Source: Fulvia fulva (taxonomy: Eukaryota > Ascomycota > Dothideomycetes > Mycosphaerellales > Mycosphaerellaceae). Taken from it: a DNA stretch of 64,000 nucleotides. The stretch covers positions 1,612,001 through 1,676,000 of the forward strand of contig NC_063023.1 in assembly GCF_020509005.1 (NCBI RefSeq), given 5' to 3'. How positions within the stretch are numbered: the stretch's first letter is position 1; each line of letters starts with the position of its first letter. The position numbers and the translations under genes are program-made. Below the pieces are notes generated by a model, which made no database searches, was not told the origin of the DNA, and saw only the letters and a list, made by a program, of their open reading frames with translations. Positions 20,378 through 31,827 of the stretch are shown here, in pieces.

Positions 20378-21397
20378 CTATATCTTGAATTTCGTCGGGT
20401 TCTCGGCCGCAGCATCCTTCGCGGCCTTCTTGACGGCCTCCTCACCAGCCTCATCGAAGATGTCCACGCCCCATCGTGCTGGGAAGTTGAAACGCTTGTG
20501 CTTCTCAAGAGCGTTCAGCGCATCAAATGCTTCCTGTGGCAACTCCCTGACCTTCAAGTTCGACGCAATTCTCGAAGGTGTCACACTCTTTGGCAGAACA
20601 ACAGTGCCGCGCTGCACACCCCAGCCACCAAGCACAACGCCAGGATCCTGACCAAGAGACTTCGCAACCTCATGGACCTTCGGGTCGTCAACGGTGCGAG
20701 GCTCGCCTGTCTGGTTGTTGCCGAGTGGCGAGTATGCCTCGACGAGGATGTTCTTGTCCTTGCACCATTGGGTCAACTCTGCTTGTTGCAGGTATGGGTG
20801 TGCCTCGATCTGGTTGACAGCTGGAACGACAGAAGTCTTCTTGAGGAGGTCTTCGAGGCGGCGGATGTTGAAGTTGGAAACACCGATTGCCTTGACCTTG
20901 CCAGTGTCAAGGAGCTTGACCATGGCGTTGTAGGTCGTGACGTAGTCAGCCTCAAATGCCTTGAAGACACCGTCATCGCCGAGTGGGAACCACTTATCGC
21001 CTGATGCGAAGGCACTGTCACAAGTCAGCGATTGTCCCTTCCTCTTCGTTGGGATCACTTACACAGGCCAGTGCATCAGGTAAAGGTCAACGTAGTCTGT
21101 GCCCAAGTCCTTCAGCGTCTGATCCAGAGCAGGCTCAACATCTTCTGGACGATGCTTGGTGTTCCATAGCTTGCTGGTAAGGAAGATGTCCTCTCGCTTC
21201 ACGCCAGAGTTCCTGATTCCGGCACCGACTTCAGCTTCGTTGCGGTAGATTGCAGCGGCGTCAATGTGGCGGTATCCTTGCTTCAATGCCTCTTCAACAG
21301 CCTTCTCGACCTCGTGAGGAGCAGCTTGCCATGTACCGAAGCCCACAGCTGGGATCTTGGCTCCAGTGTTGAGCGTGAAGTGCTCGGGGAGACCCAT
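20378..21397 (-). CDS. Aldo/keto reductase (Gcy1/Ypr1-like)
   Basis: Two exons, 21397-21063 and 21014-20378, with a 48-nt intron (GTAAGT donor, GACAG acceptor, phase 2). The 323-residue product shows all AKR signatures: [23 protein letters not shown] (Asp and Tyr of the catalytic tetrad), [10 protein letters not shown] (Lys), [11 protein letters not shown] (His), [26 protein letters not shown] and [10 protein letters not shown] for NADP binding. This resembles fungal glycerol dehydrogenase/aldehyde reductases that use NADPH to reduce small aldehydes. The C-terminus is basic and Ala-rich. All key residues are present, so it should be active. The start gives the standard N-terminus ([17 protein letters not shown]). 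Confidence 0.95.
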
Positions 21398-23160
21398 GTT
21401 TGATGTCGAGGAAGTATGGGGATTGGGTAGGAAGGTCGTGATGCTTTGCAGGAAACGTGAATGTGGTCAAGCAGGAGGAAAGATAGTAACAACAGACGAC
21501 AGGGAGGAAGTTGATCACTCACCCAAAGACCTTGTTGGAAGCTACCTAGTCATAACCCAGGACGCCGATGCATTGCCGATGTCGTGATGGAAACGTGAAT
21601 CCGCGTCTGAGATCCGCTCTCAACGAAAACGTTGCTTGAGAAACTGCTAGAAGCTTTGCATACTTGGCGGTCGTACAGCGTACTTGCAGCAACCGAGACG
21701 CGTGGAGTCACGTCTGGTAGCGCTCGTAAGGTCTGGTGTGTCAAAGAGGCTCAAGGGGCGTCATAGGAGAGTGGGATGGCGGGGTGTGTTCCTTGCTCCA
21801 CAGAGAGAGTGTTCCGCATCGGCATATGGTATGGCGGCAAGTGAGATGCTTTTCCGCAACGCCGGCGGAACCCTGCTGGCCAAATCCGCATCATGATCTA
21901 AGGTGCACTTCATGCATCAGCAGATGACCGTTTACACTTTTCGAACAGGACGCTGTGCTCTTCCTCTGCTCTATGAAGAGGTATACTCTGTGATATCATA
22001 GTGCACAGTCCTGATCTGTGTCGAAGACGAGGCCCGCCGGCGTACTTGATTCTCACAGGCTCAGCAGAATATTGGACAATTGAGAATGGAGTCGATGTCA
22101 GGCAATCTGCGAGGATCTTTGAAGAGCCGAGAGAAGCTCTGCGTCGTAAGAGAACTCTGTGCTGGAAGTAATGCAAGGCAATCATGCCTTACATATCCAT
22201 CGGGAAGTCTGCTCGGATTGTCAGTCCGAACATATCAGGCCCATCGGAGTAGCAACCGGTCGCTACCAACGATACCCGGCGGCAGCATTGAACCTGCCAG
22301 TGTGATGGACCTTATCTGCGAGCTGCGAGTACCATAAACTTTGGGTACTTCTTGGCCTGCCCCCAATAACACCGTGGACATGTAGACGTCGTTGGTCTTC
22401 TCGGCCACGGGCCAGTAACATTTGTTGGACACAGCCAGCTGGCTGAAAAGTGCGTTCAGTTGATCAGGATTGTCTTTCCGCTTTGGAGCCCGAGCCCTGG
22501 GCGTTGCTAAAAAGCCCAGCCGGCGCGGGCCTCGAGAGAAGAAGTCTTATGCACGCCTAGTCCGTAGATCTATCAGCATGGTGGATCTTGTCTTGGCAAG
22601 AAAATGTCTTTCTACGGCAGCTCAGCCCCCATAGGGTACCCCGTCTCGAGAAGCTAGAGCGAGTGCAGAATCCTGGAGCTTTGTGATGACGGGAGCAGTT
22701 TGATGGCGGTAGTCTCCAGACCACTATACAGGCCAGGCTCTCCGTCAATCGTCTATGGCCTTATGCATCGACTGCCCGGGCCGCGAATGAGCCAAACGAT
22801 AGATCGACACGGACCGACCCTGGGTCCACTCCATCATGGTATAAGGCATTCTTGGCAGCCTTGGGCGGCTTCAAGATGATGCTGTCGTTACCATGTCAAG
22901 CTAGAGAACGGGTCCCGGGTGCTCCGCCGAGCAACAGTTTGACGTTTCTGCCCAACGACTGCGCAGTAACACTACCGTCCGTACGGTCATGGCTATGGAG
23001 CGGAACAAGAAGAGCAGCATGATGAAAGCTCTCTGCTGTCGTACCCACCATGCCAACGGCACCCAGATATATTAGCTGGTGTGGGGGTTGGTAGGTGGGA
23101 GAGGTACTTGAGGTCGAAAGCGTCGTCCAGGTCGGCAAAGTCGAGCCAGCGATCACAGCC
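21398..23160. other. Gene-free 1.8-kb stretch
   Basis: No supported gene. The first part should be the AKR promoter and the last part the promoter of the transporter at 23161; the middle holds only short overlapping frames. Confidence 0.4.
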
Positions 23161-24723
23161 ATGCTGGAGAGAAGCTTTGACGAGAAGTCTGTAACTGTGT
23201 GCGGCGAGGCATCAGCAGCGGAAGAAGGCATTACGCGGGAAAGCTTTGGTGGACTCCATCATGAGAAGATAGTGCCGATCGAGAGAAGCTGTGAGTGCCG
23301 TGCGTGGTTACGCAAGGTCAGTCACCTTTCTGACCAGATTAGTGCTTCGAAAGCTCGACCTACACCTCTTCCTGCCACTCCTTGTGCTCTTCATCTTCGA
23401 CATCCTTGATCGCACAAATACTGCCATCTCGAAGCTCGGAGGTCTTACCGTTGACCTAAATCTCACCGGCGTCCAGTACCAGACTGCTGTGGCCGTCTTC
23501 TTCGTTGCCTATCTTGGGTTGCAGATACCGAGCAATATTGCATTGAGTCGCTCTCGGCCAGCACTGTACCTACCGGCGGCGGTGGTCATCTGGGGCGGCA
23601 TCACGTTATGTTTTGCGGCCCTCAAGGACTATCTAGGCATTATAGGCGCACGTATTGTGCTTGGCGTAGCTGAGTCTGTATTCTTTCCTAGATCTCTGTG
23701 AGTTGTGAAGAAGAACAAGTATCAGTCAATCGTTGCTGACATGCCGGTAGTCTGATGATCACTTCTTGGTACAAGCCACGCGAAGCTGTTCCACGAGTAG
23801 CAACCCTTTACTGTGGCAATCTGATTGGCAATGGTCTCGGTGGCCTACTTGCCGCAGACGTGCTCGACGGCCTTGAGAACACAGGCGGTCTAGTCGGATG
23901 GCGCTGGCTCTACATCATCGAAGGGACCGGGACGATAGTCGCCGGCCTGCTGGCGTTCTGCTTGCTTCCGGACTTCCCTCGCTCGCAGCAACCAAGTTGG
24001 CTTACTCTCCAGGAGCATCGATCCGCACAGTGGCGCATGTTATCTCCAGCCAGTGTGGAGGGCGACGAGAACGAAACGATAGCGCATGCGCTCAAAGCCA
24101 CCGTGACAGCCGTCAAAGTGTGGGCTCTGGTAGCTGTGCAAAACATGGTGTTAACCACGCAGACCTGGATGCCCTTCTTCCCGAGCATCATGAAGACTCT
24201 TGGATTCGAGAACAAGGTGACGCTTCTGCTCACAGCACCAGTGTACTTCTTTGGCGTGATTGGAGTCCTTAGCAATTGCTTCATCGCAGCCAGAACAGGT
24301 CATCGCGCCGTTTTGATCGTGTGGCCACTGGCAGTGGCCATTGGTGGCAATGTCATGCTCATCAGTTCCACAGCTATGCCAGTCCAGGATATCGGTATGT
24401 TCCTGATGTGTGTCGGATCATACAGTGCGTTCACAGTTGTGCAAGCATGGGTGGCGTCGACGATACCTTCCTCAAAGACGAAGCGTGCTGTTGCCATCGC
24501 TATGGTGAAAATGCTTGGTGGGCTGAGTAACGTGTATGGATCCTATTTCTGGCCAGATTCTGATGCCCCTCGGTACCTTCCTGGTAGCTTGACGCTATTG
24601 TCGTTCGCTGCTGGAGGCATACTCTGCACGATGGGCCTTGGGATGCATCTGTCCTTGCTGAACAGGAAGGCCGCGAAGATCGAGGAGGAGTCAGGGTGTC
24701 CACAGTATCGATATACAATATGA
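23161..24723 (+). CDS. MFS transporter, anion:cation symporter (Dal5/Tna1-like) family
   Basis: Three exons: 23161-23290, 23343-23697 and 23751-24723, with introns of 52 and 53 nt (GTGAGT donors; TTAG and GGTAG acceptors); phases agree and the product is 485 residues. Motifs: RKLDLHLFLPLLVLFIFDILDRTN at TM1, FFVAYLGLQIPSNIALSR at TM3, GARIVLGVAESVFFP, and LMITSWYKPREAVPR after TM4, all typical of the allantoate/nicotinate permease group that takes up organic anions with protons. The N-terminus before TM1 is acidic and cytoplasmic, as usual. Substrate not predictable. It is convergent with the RdRP-helicase locus (247 bp between stops). Confidence 0.9.
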
Positions 24724-24970
24724 CATCGAAGCCCCTGGCGGCGCTACAGTATACAAAACCACAGCGAAAAGACCACCGACCAACTTGTGATGCCCGACTT
24801 GTGCAAACCTGATGTTGGTGTAGGAAGCTGGGATGGAAAGGTTAGGCGTGAATGTGGTGATATGACCAGGTCAGGCCCACACTCGATACGCCAGTCTCAG
24901 TGCTCGGGCGTGACTTTCTCATCACCAGTACTCGATGGTGCCCCGCAGTGCCAGTGTGATGCGTGGTTCA

Positions 24971-27900
24971 TCAAGACGATGTGCTGCACGCATTAAGCCC
25001 ACCGATATCATCGATCTTCACCTCGACACAGTCTTGCACCAACCGCGTCCACACCGCCTTGCTCGCCTCATCCCCATCACTTGCATTAACCAAAGTCGCT
25101 TTGTCCCCAACGATAATAACCCCGGTTCGGGCCCTCGTCATTGCCACATTCAAGCGCCGTTGGTCTTTCAAGAATCCGATATCATAATGAGCATTGCAAC
25201 GAACTGTCACGAAGATGACGATATCTGCTTCGCGGCCTTGATAGCCATCGATCGAGGAGACCAAGAGATCTGGAGAGGTCGGCAGCTTGGACTGAAGCAG
25301 GAGACGTTGTCGGGTATACGGAGTCAGGATAGCGATTGAAGTAGCCGTCGTTGTAGATGATGTGGTGAGTAGGGTGCAGATCGTCTTCGTGAGGTCCGCT
25401 TGGCCAGCGTTTGACTTGGACTGATTTCCCATGTCTTCAGTGCTACTGCACTGCACGAAGACTTTCCGGACTTTGGGAGGCCAAGGGAACGCAGAGGTGG
25501 CGACATTTGTCTGCAGATTCGGCGCAGTCTTGAGTCCATTGTTGTAGAACTCTCGAGAGCTGAAGTCGCATATGTCAGAGTGCATACGATACTGCGTGTC
25601 CAGCATTACTCTCTTTACTCCATCGCCTTCTGTCGCGCGAGTGTAGACCTTTTCGAACAACGATAGGTCAAAGCCGGTCAAGACAGCGTGCTTCTGCACC
25701 GTTGCTCTGAGTTGGACATGATCTCCGACTAGTATAGCTCGCTGGCAGCCCTGCGTCAGTGGTATCAGCGTCTCGGGTTCGGTCTGTTGAGACGCCTCAT
25801 CGACTACCACGATGTCGAATTCTTCGGAGCGGAGCAGTTCAACTGCTGCGCCAACACAAGTTGTAAAGACAAGGCGGCACTCTTTGACCCTCTTCTGGGC
25901 TTGGCGTCTGGCGCGAAAGTCTGCTGTGAGATCTTTTCCAACAAGTGCATCGCAAGCGTACTGCTTCAAGCTGGAGGCAACTTTTGTGAGCTGCGTTGTA
26001 ACTCTCAGTGGTGGGCAGGTAGTCACTGCTCCCGACTCGTCTAGATAGCGCTGTAGGATATTGTCAACCGCGTTGTGAGTGGGTGCTGTGACTAAGAACC
26101 GGGACTTGGGAAAGACCTGCAGAAGACGTTTCAGGATTACGACTATGGTGTTTGTTTTGCCATTTTGAGCGGTGTTCCTGGCGTGTCGATACGCAGAGTG
26201 GCGGTGACAGCATGGTAGCCGTCACTGAGGCCATCGAGTTTGAGCGTGAGCATTTGTGGCTCGAACACGCGAACACCACTCGCTTCGTCGATATGCTCCA
26301 GCGCGATGCCGCCAAGGTTATTCACAAGCTGTTGCACCTCAACTTCGGTGCCGGGAATCAGTCGACGGCATTCAGGCTCGATGCACTCTAGCAAAAGATC
26401 CAATGCAAATTCTGCGCGGTTCACTGTCAATGCAACGAGTTCCATTAGGTCTGATAGTTGCTGAACTGATAACGCGTTCAGTTGCTTCAGAATGGACCGG
26501 ACCGGTGCTTTGACGAAGGCGGGAAGACTGTTCGCGCAGAGGACGAGCTCCTTTCAAAGCACCGGGAAGATCTCAGCAGCAGCATCCATAACAACAGCTG
26601 TGTCTCGTTTCCACAGGTCTGAGTCCAGTACAGTTTCGATCAAGAAAGGGGCGATAGGGAGGAAATCCAGAAGCAACAGCAAGATCTCTTTGCCGGGAAT
26701 TTGACAAGTACCATCCATGCTCATGGCCAGTACTTCAGTGCAAGCATCGAGAAGCTGAGTCTTCTGGCCGACTTCATTCAGTAGCTCCAAGGATTGCCGC
26801 ACGTCATCAATCCCACCTGCGCCTCGCACGGCTACAGTGTCCCGATCTATCACGACTGTAGCCACAAGGGGTGCCAATGTGCTCCGGTCGAGATCCGCTG
26901 CTGTCACGACAGTATATTCTGAAGGTTCTCGGTCGAAAAGAGGCAAAACCTCCTCAGTGTCCACGAAATGGAGCCACGCGTCCAAGACTCGCATCGACTC
27001 GACATCTCTGTTACTGATCACGTAAATTTCCTGTCAACGATTAGCACCAGCGGCTTGGTGGAGTACGAGGCACTTGCTGCAGCAGAGACTGGTGCTCTAT
27101 TCAGTCTACCAACATGCTTTTGTATGGGAGCACTGATCTTATTAAGTGCGACACTTGCTCTGCACTCAGCATTAACACCAGTGTCAAATGTCTCCTGCTT
27201 CTTCGCTCTTCTTTCGCTCTCATTCTTGGTGTTGAGGAAAGCGGATGGATCCAACTGGCCCCTGTTCAGGAAGACGAAGGTATTGCTTCCCTTTGATTCG
27301 TACAGCTGGAAAGTCGAGTCGTCACAGTAGAGCCGATAATGCTTCTTGGTCGGCGTAACTCGATAATTGACAGAGTCAGTACCAGAGGATCGAGGTAGTG
27401 CGAACACCCGTACCTCTTCGCCCACGTCAACTTCGCTGGCGTTCTCGATCTTCTGCGGAATGTAGATCATGAGTATGAGACGCTCATCGGGCTGTAGAAT
27501 AATCAGCTTCTTGTGGAAGGATTGAAGAGCTCTCGCGGCACTGCTGAGAAATCGTCCCATTCGATCCGAGCTTGATTGGAAGACTGGTTTCCAGTGAAGA
27601 TTGGCGCCGTGCAGGCGGAATTTGTGCACTTCACCGGGCGTAAGCAACTCTGACCGTAGCAGACCGTTCATGATGAGGCTTAGCGTGCCTTTCGCAACTG
27701 GAAGTCGAGACTGCATAGTTGAAGTGTGGTGCATACTCCGAGAAATTGCAGCCCTCCTTCACGCAAGCGCGAAGCACTAACTGAATGAGCTCGGACTCGG
27801 ACATTGCAAGCTCATTACGATGTGCCAGCAGGTCCACAACGCCGTATGTGTCCTCCTCGTAATCGAAGTCTTTTTCCAAGGCTATATCAATGATAGCACG

Positions 27901-29915
27901 TGCGCTCGCATGCAGGATATCCAGGATGAAAGGATGCGTCTCAGTTGATGCTTCCGAGGGGTCCTCCAAAGCTTGCGGCACGCGAATGCGATTACCGTCC
28001 ACACACTGGGAGAATAGCCGGTTGAGCTGCTGACACTCTTCACTTAGAGGACCTTTGATCCTCGCCCATTTGAGATACAGGTTTTTGACTCTGCCCAGCG
28101 AGGTATTGTTGGACTTTGCGAAAAATTCAGCTTGGTCATCGCCAGCGATCATGCCAAAATGTGCCTTTTCCTTGACGCCAGGATACTCAGCGGCTGGAGC
28201 GAGACGCCGCGGGATGATGTCGGGATCCCAAGTGACGAAGACTTTCGACGAGTCAGCTTATGTTACCCCCTCGATCATGTGTAGATAGCAGAGCCCGACA
28301 CTTATCACCATCCAGATCTCCGCCAGACATAAGATCAGCGCTTGGTCTTTCACCACACGTGGGGAAAACGATACAGTCGACCAGGTGCGTGAGCTCTGGG
28401 CAGTCGACAACCTTGAACTGCTACAGTCGTGCAGAGTCAGCTGAACGTTTCTAATGTGGTGGAGTCGCCAGGCTGCCGCAAAACGTGGTCGTAGAAGAAG
28501 AAGAGCGAGAAGTGGCTGGAGAAGGATCTCGTTGCAGGTCATATCTCCAAGCCTGCAGTAGACCTATGCTATTGAAAACACTCACCAGGGTTGGATGCCG
28601 TGTGCAGAGAACCTCCGTTCCGATAATCGTCTTGGCCACACCATCGCAGTCGTCAGTGATCCGTACGAAACAAGTACCAGCTTTCAACTTTCCAAATGGA
28701 TCGCATATGCCGAACAACAGGCGCGACTTTGGTATCATGATCCGGCATCGCTGCTCCTCGCGCTTGTTCAGCATCTTGGTGTATTCAGCCCTAACGAGTC
28801 TGCCGCAAGTACTGCGCACCGAGTCTGGGCCTTCCAGGAGGAGCCTCTCAGCCAGTTCCATCTCGCCTTGATAGCATAAGAACATGAACGAAGTTCTTGG
28901 CTCACAGAGCGACACATTCTTCAGGAAGTTCAGATACCCGGTCTGTTTTCGAAGTAGTGTATCACTGGAGATGCCAAGAGCGTGCAAGAGCAAGATGATC
29001 TCGTCGTTCAAGTACCCAAAGTTGTATGGCTGTGTTGTCAGCAGTGCAGAGCAGTCTTTCGATGGTGTGCTTACTTTCGAGTACTCAGCCACGGCAAAAG
29101 AGTGGTCTTTCACATCTCCAAACTTCTTCATCGAGTCCCGAAATTGGACCTGCACCTTGCCAAGCAGAGCAGGATGCAATGTGAGAACGCCTTTATAGCC
29201 GCGGTATCGGATCTGGAAGACGGACGGAAGGTATCGCATGTTTCGATGCACAATGTGCTTCTTTCTCGCCACTTCTCTCGCCAACTGCTTGGAGATCAGT
29301 CCGCAGCCATCAGTGAAAGTGTAGTCATGGTAAACGATGTCGGCTATGTCTTCGCACCGATCGGGGCTGAGTTCGATCGCGATGTCTGCTGTCGAGAATA
29401 GAAGACCTATGCGCTTGACCTTCTTGCCTCCCGACTTTAGTTTCGAGAAGTCCCGAAGCCCCTCGATCTTGGCAGCAATTTCGGCTTTCGACGCCGCATA
29501 CATGAAGCACGATCGGGACTTCTGTTGGCTATTGCTGTGACCGCAGAAGTGGTAAGTGATGTTGTTCAGTGTGATACCGGTCTTGAGGATCTTTGCGATG
29601 TATTCGGCGGAGTCTCTTGCGGTTGCGAAGAGGACATGGCCATTCCCGGAAGGTTCATCTTGCCTGAGACGGAAGTCGTCAAAGGAGAGCAGGACGAGCT
29701 TGTCGAGTTGCTCGTGACGCGTGATTCTGCTGGAGTCAGCCCGCCTCAGCCGGAGCTGTACAGTCTGCCGGGTCAGCGATGAAGTGAAGGATATTGACTT
29801 GATCAGGGATGCTGCGTTTGTCGTTGTGGCCTTCGGCAAGTTTGCTACGACGTAATTCCACTGCGAATCGCTTGGTGTTATTCGTTCCTGGAGGTCGACC
29901 TGCCATCTCGACACG
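24971..29915 (-). pseudogene. RNA-dependent RNA polymerase fused to SF1 (UPF1/SAD-3-like) helicase, apparently broken
   Basis: Read 5' to 3' on the minus strand. The RdRP part has DYTFTDGCGLISKQLAREV, VFQIRYRGYKGVL, FGICDPFGKLKAGTCFVRI, VDCPELTHLVDCIVFP and the catalytic MSGGDLDG(D) region near 28304-28330, then MGRFLSSAARALQSFHKK and VISNRDVESMRVLDAWLHFVD, typical of fungal Sad-1/Rrp enzymes that make dsRNA for silencing. The same frame runs on into a helicase: DEASQQTEPETLIPL, GDHVQLRAT, DTQYRMHS, SSIDGYQGREADIV, RRLNVAMTRAR. Lesions: a 28-nt insertion flanked by GTTCA copies at 28419-28446; a frame change near 27700-27715 (or a 52-nt intron 27762-27711); in-frame TGA 26554-26556; an 11-nt insertion 26162-26172 inside Walker A (PGT...GKT). 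At 28308-28257 the only splice that keeps frame gives DLDAD instead of DLDGD. No ATG begins the 5' end and the N-terminus is short. Likely a pseudogene. Confidence 0.75.
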
Positions 29916-30212
29916 GCTCCAGAGATACGCGGCAGTGGTTACGATGATGGCAATGTGCGATGTTCCTGAGGCGCTGGAAAACAGCTGCCGTACGGCATTT
30001 TAGTGCGAGTGTATCCATCCTTGTGCATGAACGCAATCAATCAGAAGCACAAGGTAAGGCAATGGCTGGCATGTGTGTTAGCAAGGAGTGCATGCAGCAT
30101 GCAGTCTGCCTGTCGCGATAGGCGCCCGCAGGTCGTATCTACACATCTGGTTTGCGGACAGGCTGCTGGTCTTGTGTTGACCTTGCGTGGTGAGTGTGGA
30201 AGTTCTCCCATC
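29916..30212. other. Region upstream of the RdRP fragment
   Basis: The RdRP frame is closed by a TAA a few codons above 29915 and no further upstream RdRP exon is visible, so the normal long N-terminus is missing or beyond recognition. Confidence 0.4.
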
Positions 30213-30855
30213 ATGTCAGACATGTATTGCCAGAATGTGTTCATCGTTGGACCTCAGAGGAAAGAGAGCAACGGAACAGAGCGGGCGCCGGGGGTCATTT
30301 CCGAAGTGAGTATCAAGAGGACGAAGATCAGCCGCGAGCAGATCGCCAGCGCTCCAGATCCATGCCTTGTGAGTAGGCCCTCGTTCCAATCTTTTGCTCA
30401 TAGAACATCAAGAGTCTGGACATTGTCGCATCTGCGCGACTCGAAATGTCGCCTCAATTGACTCTTCCCACAGACTCTCCAGAAAGCCATCCTGCAAGCT
30501 CAATTTGAAGCAGAAGAACGCCGTTCATCCTGTAGTATACACAAAGCTGTTGGTTGGTGAAGATGCAGTGCAGGATCTTCTCCATACGCCGCACTGGCAA
30601 AAGCTGCAACAGAACATGAAAGCCGGGCTCGTCTTCCTATGCGAAGCTGGCTGCCACTGGCTCGTAGATGATGGCATTCGTCTCATGCCGACAAGTGCAG
30701 AGGGATGGATGAAGGTGGACCATACGTTTCGGAGCATGCTTGGTGAAAGAGCCATGGCTTATACCTTGGTACCGAAGGACCTTGCAGTTGCTGATCGTGT
30801 CGAATTGGTGCTCAGTCTGTGCGAGAGACGTGCGGATACTCCGCGCCTACACTGA
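30213..30855 (+). CDS. Hypothetical fungal protein, exon structure uncertain
   Basis: Exon 1 from ATG 30213 (MSDMYCQNVFIVGPQR) probably ends at a GTGAGT donor at 30368/30369 (another GTGAGT lies at 30306). The 3' part is clearly protein-like: DLLHTPHWQKLQQNMKAGL, FLCEAGCHWLVDDGIRLM, TSAEGWMKVDHTFRSMLG, ending at a TGA at 30855. Between them, one frame from a CCCACAG acceptor (30473) reads TLQKAILQAQFEAEER and would join the 3' part through a 46-nt intron ending GATGCAG; the alternative is one continuous frame from about 30487. I do not recognise a family. No signal peptide or membrane segment is evident. Confidence 0.45.
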
Positions 30856-31220
30856 GAGCGCGGGTGGTAGCAGGATAGGGGGGGGGCGGCAAGCCAGGTG
30901 CGCGCTGCATGGACAGGTCCTGTTGATGAGCCCGCAGCAGCTGCGCGAAGCATTCAAAGGCAGCTCAGATACGCGTGACTGAGTGTGAACACGAGCAAGG
31001 TCGTCAAGTCTCCCTGGACCTCACCGATAAACAACAGAGACGCAGGAAGCGACTTTTGCAGAACAGTCGTCCTCCTCAGACTCTACATCGTGATTCTCAT
31101 CCATTGTGGGACACGTCTATGCTGTTTGACTCATTTCCCTTCGTCGACATCGTGAGGCACACTGCACTGATGACAGAGGCCGAGCGAAGTCTGGTCTATC
31201 CATCCCAGTTGCCGCACCAG
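30856..31220. other. Convergent 3' flanks
   Basis: No gene seen; lies between the 3' ends of the hypothetical gene and the Ctr transporter. Contains a run of nine G near 30878-30886. Confidence 0.4.
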
Positions 31221-31827
31221 CTAATGTGCATCGCAGTGCATCGCAGTCGTCGCTGTCCAATCCCCGATCACAACGCTGCCCAAGAACGTTCCGCCTAATA
31301 TCGACATGAAGTAGCCCACGTTCATCGTCATGACTGCTAACATCCTAGGTGGCGTCAGCAGAGCGTCAGAGGCAAGGGCACGCCAGGACTTACAGAAGGT
31401 AGCTAACACCCGCCAGGACCGTGTCAAGCACAGCACGAGCCAACGCCTCGTTGATGTTCCAAGGCCTCTTCGCAGTCGCCAACAGGCCCAACTTCACGTC
31501 GTCATCACGCTCTCGTCGAAGTATGCTCGTGTCCCTTCGGTACGCATGCAGTGCTAGTATGGCCGCGAAGTTCGCTCGTAACGCAATGATACCGCGAAAT
31601 ATGGCCGCGAGCACGATCAGGAAGATACAAGTGCCGACATACTGGCCTGTTGTCCTTGGGGTCCAGCCTTCAGAGTACAGCGGCGTTGAAGTCGAGGTGA
31701 AGAAGGTCATCATCATATCTCCCATCGACATGATGCTGCCATGACCCATGTCGCTCATGTCAGACATCGACGTCGACGAGGCCATCGCCCCCGATGCGGT
31801 CGTCGTCATATGCATAGAGTGGTCCAT
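31221..31827 (-). CDS. Ctr-type copper transporter
   Basis: Two exons, 31827-31394 and 31344-31221, with a 49-nt intron (GTAAGT, CCTAG; phase 2); 185 residues. The N-terminus is Met/His/Ser-rich (MDHSMHMTTT, SMSDMSDMGHGSIMSMGDMMM), the extracellular Mets motifs that capture Cu(I). Three membrane segments follow: CIFLIVLAAIFRGIIAL; the next begins in VLAGVSYLLMLAVMTMNVG with the MxxxM pair (MLAVM) that lines the pore; then GGTFLGSVV with the glycine packing motif. This is the high-affinity copper importer fold, a homotrimer at the plasma or vacuolar membrane. It diverges from a metalloreductase gene, its usual functional partner, which supplies Cu(I). Confidence 0.94.

Noticed and set aside
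26554..26556. TGA as selenocysteine or programmed readthrough
   Set aside because: Fungi of this group lack selenocysteine machinery, and the codon is followed by AAG, not the CTA context of known fungal readthrough.
24971..29915. RdRP as an integrated mycovirus
   Set aside because: Motifs (DGxG, PSVFQIRYRGYKG, GGDLDG) are those of the cellular two-barrel RNAi polymerase, and introns are present; viral RdRPs have a different fold and a GDD core.
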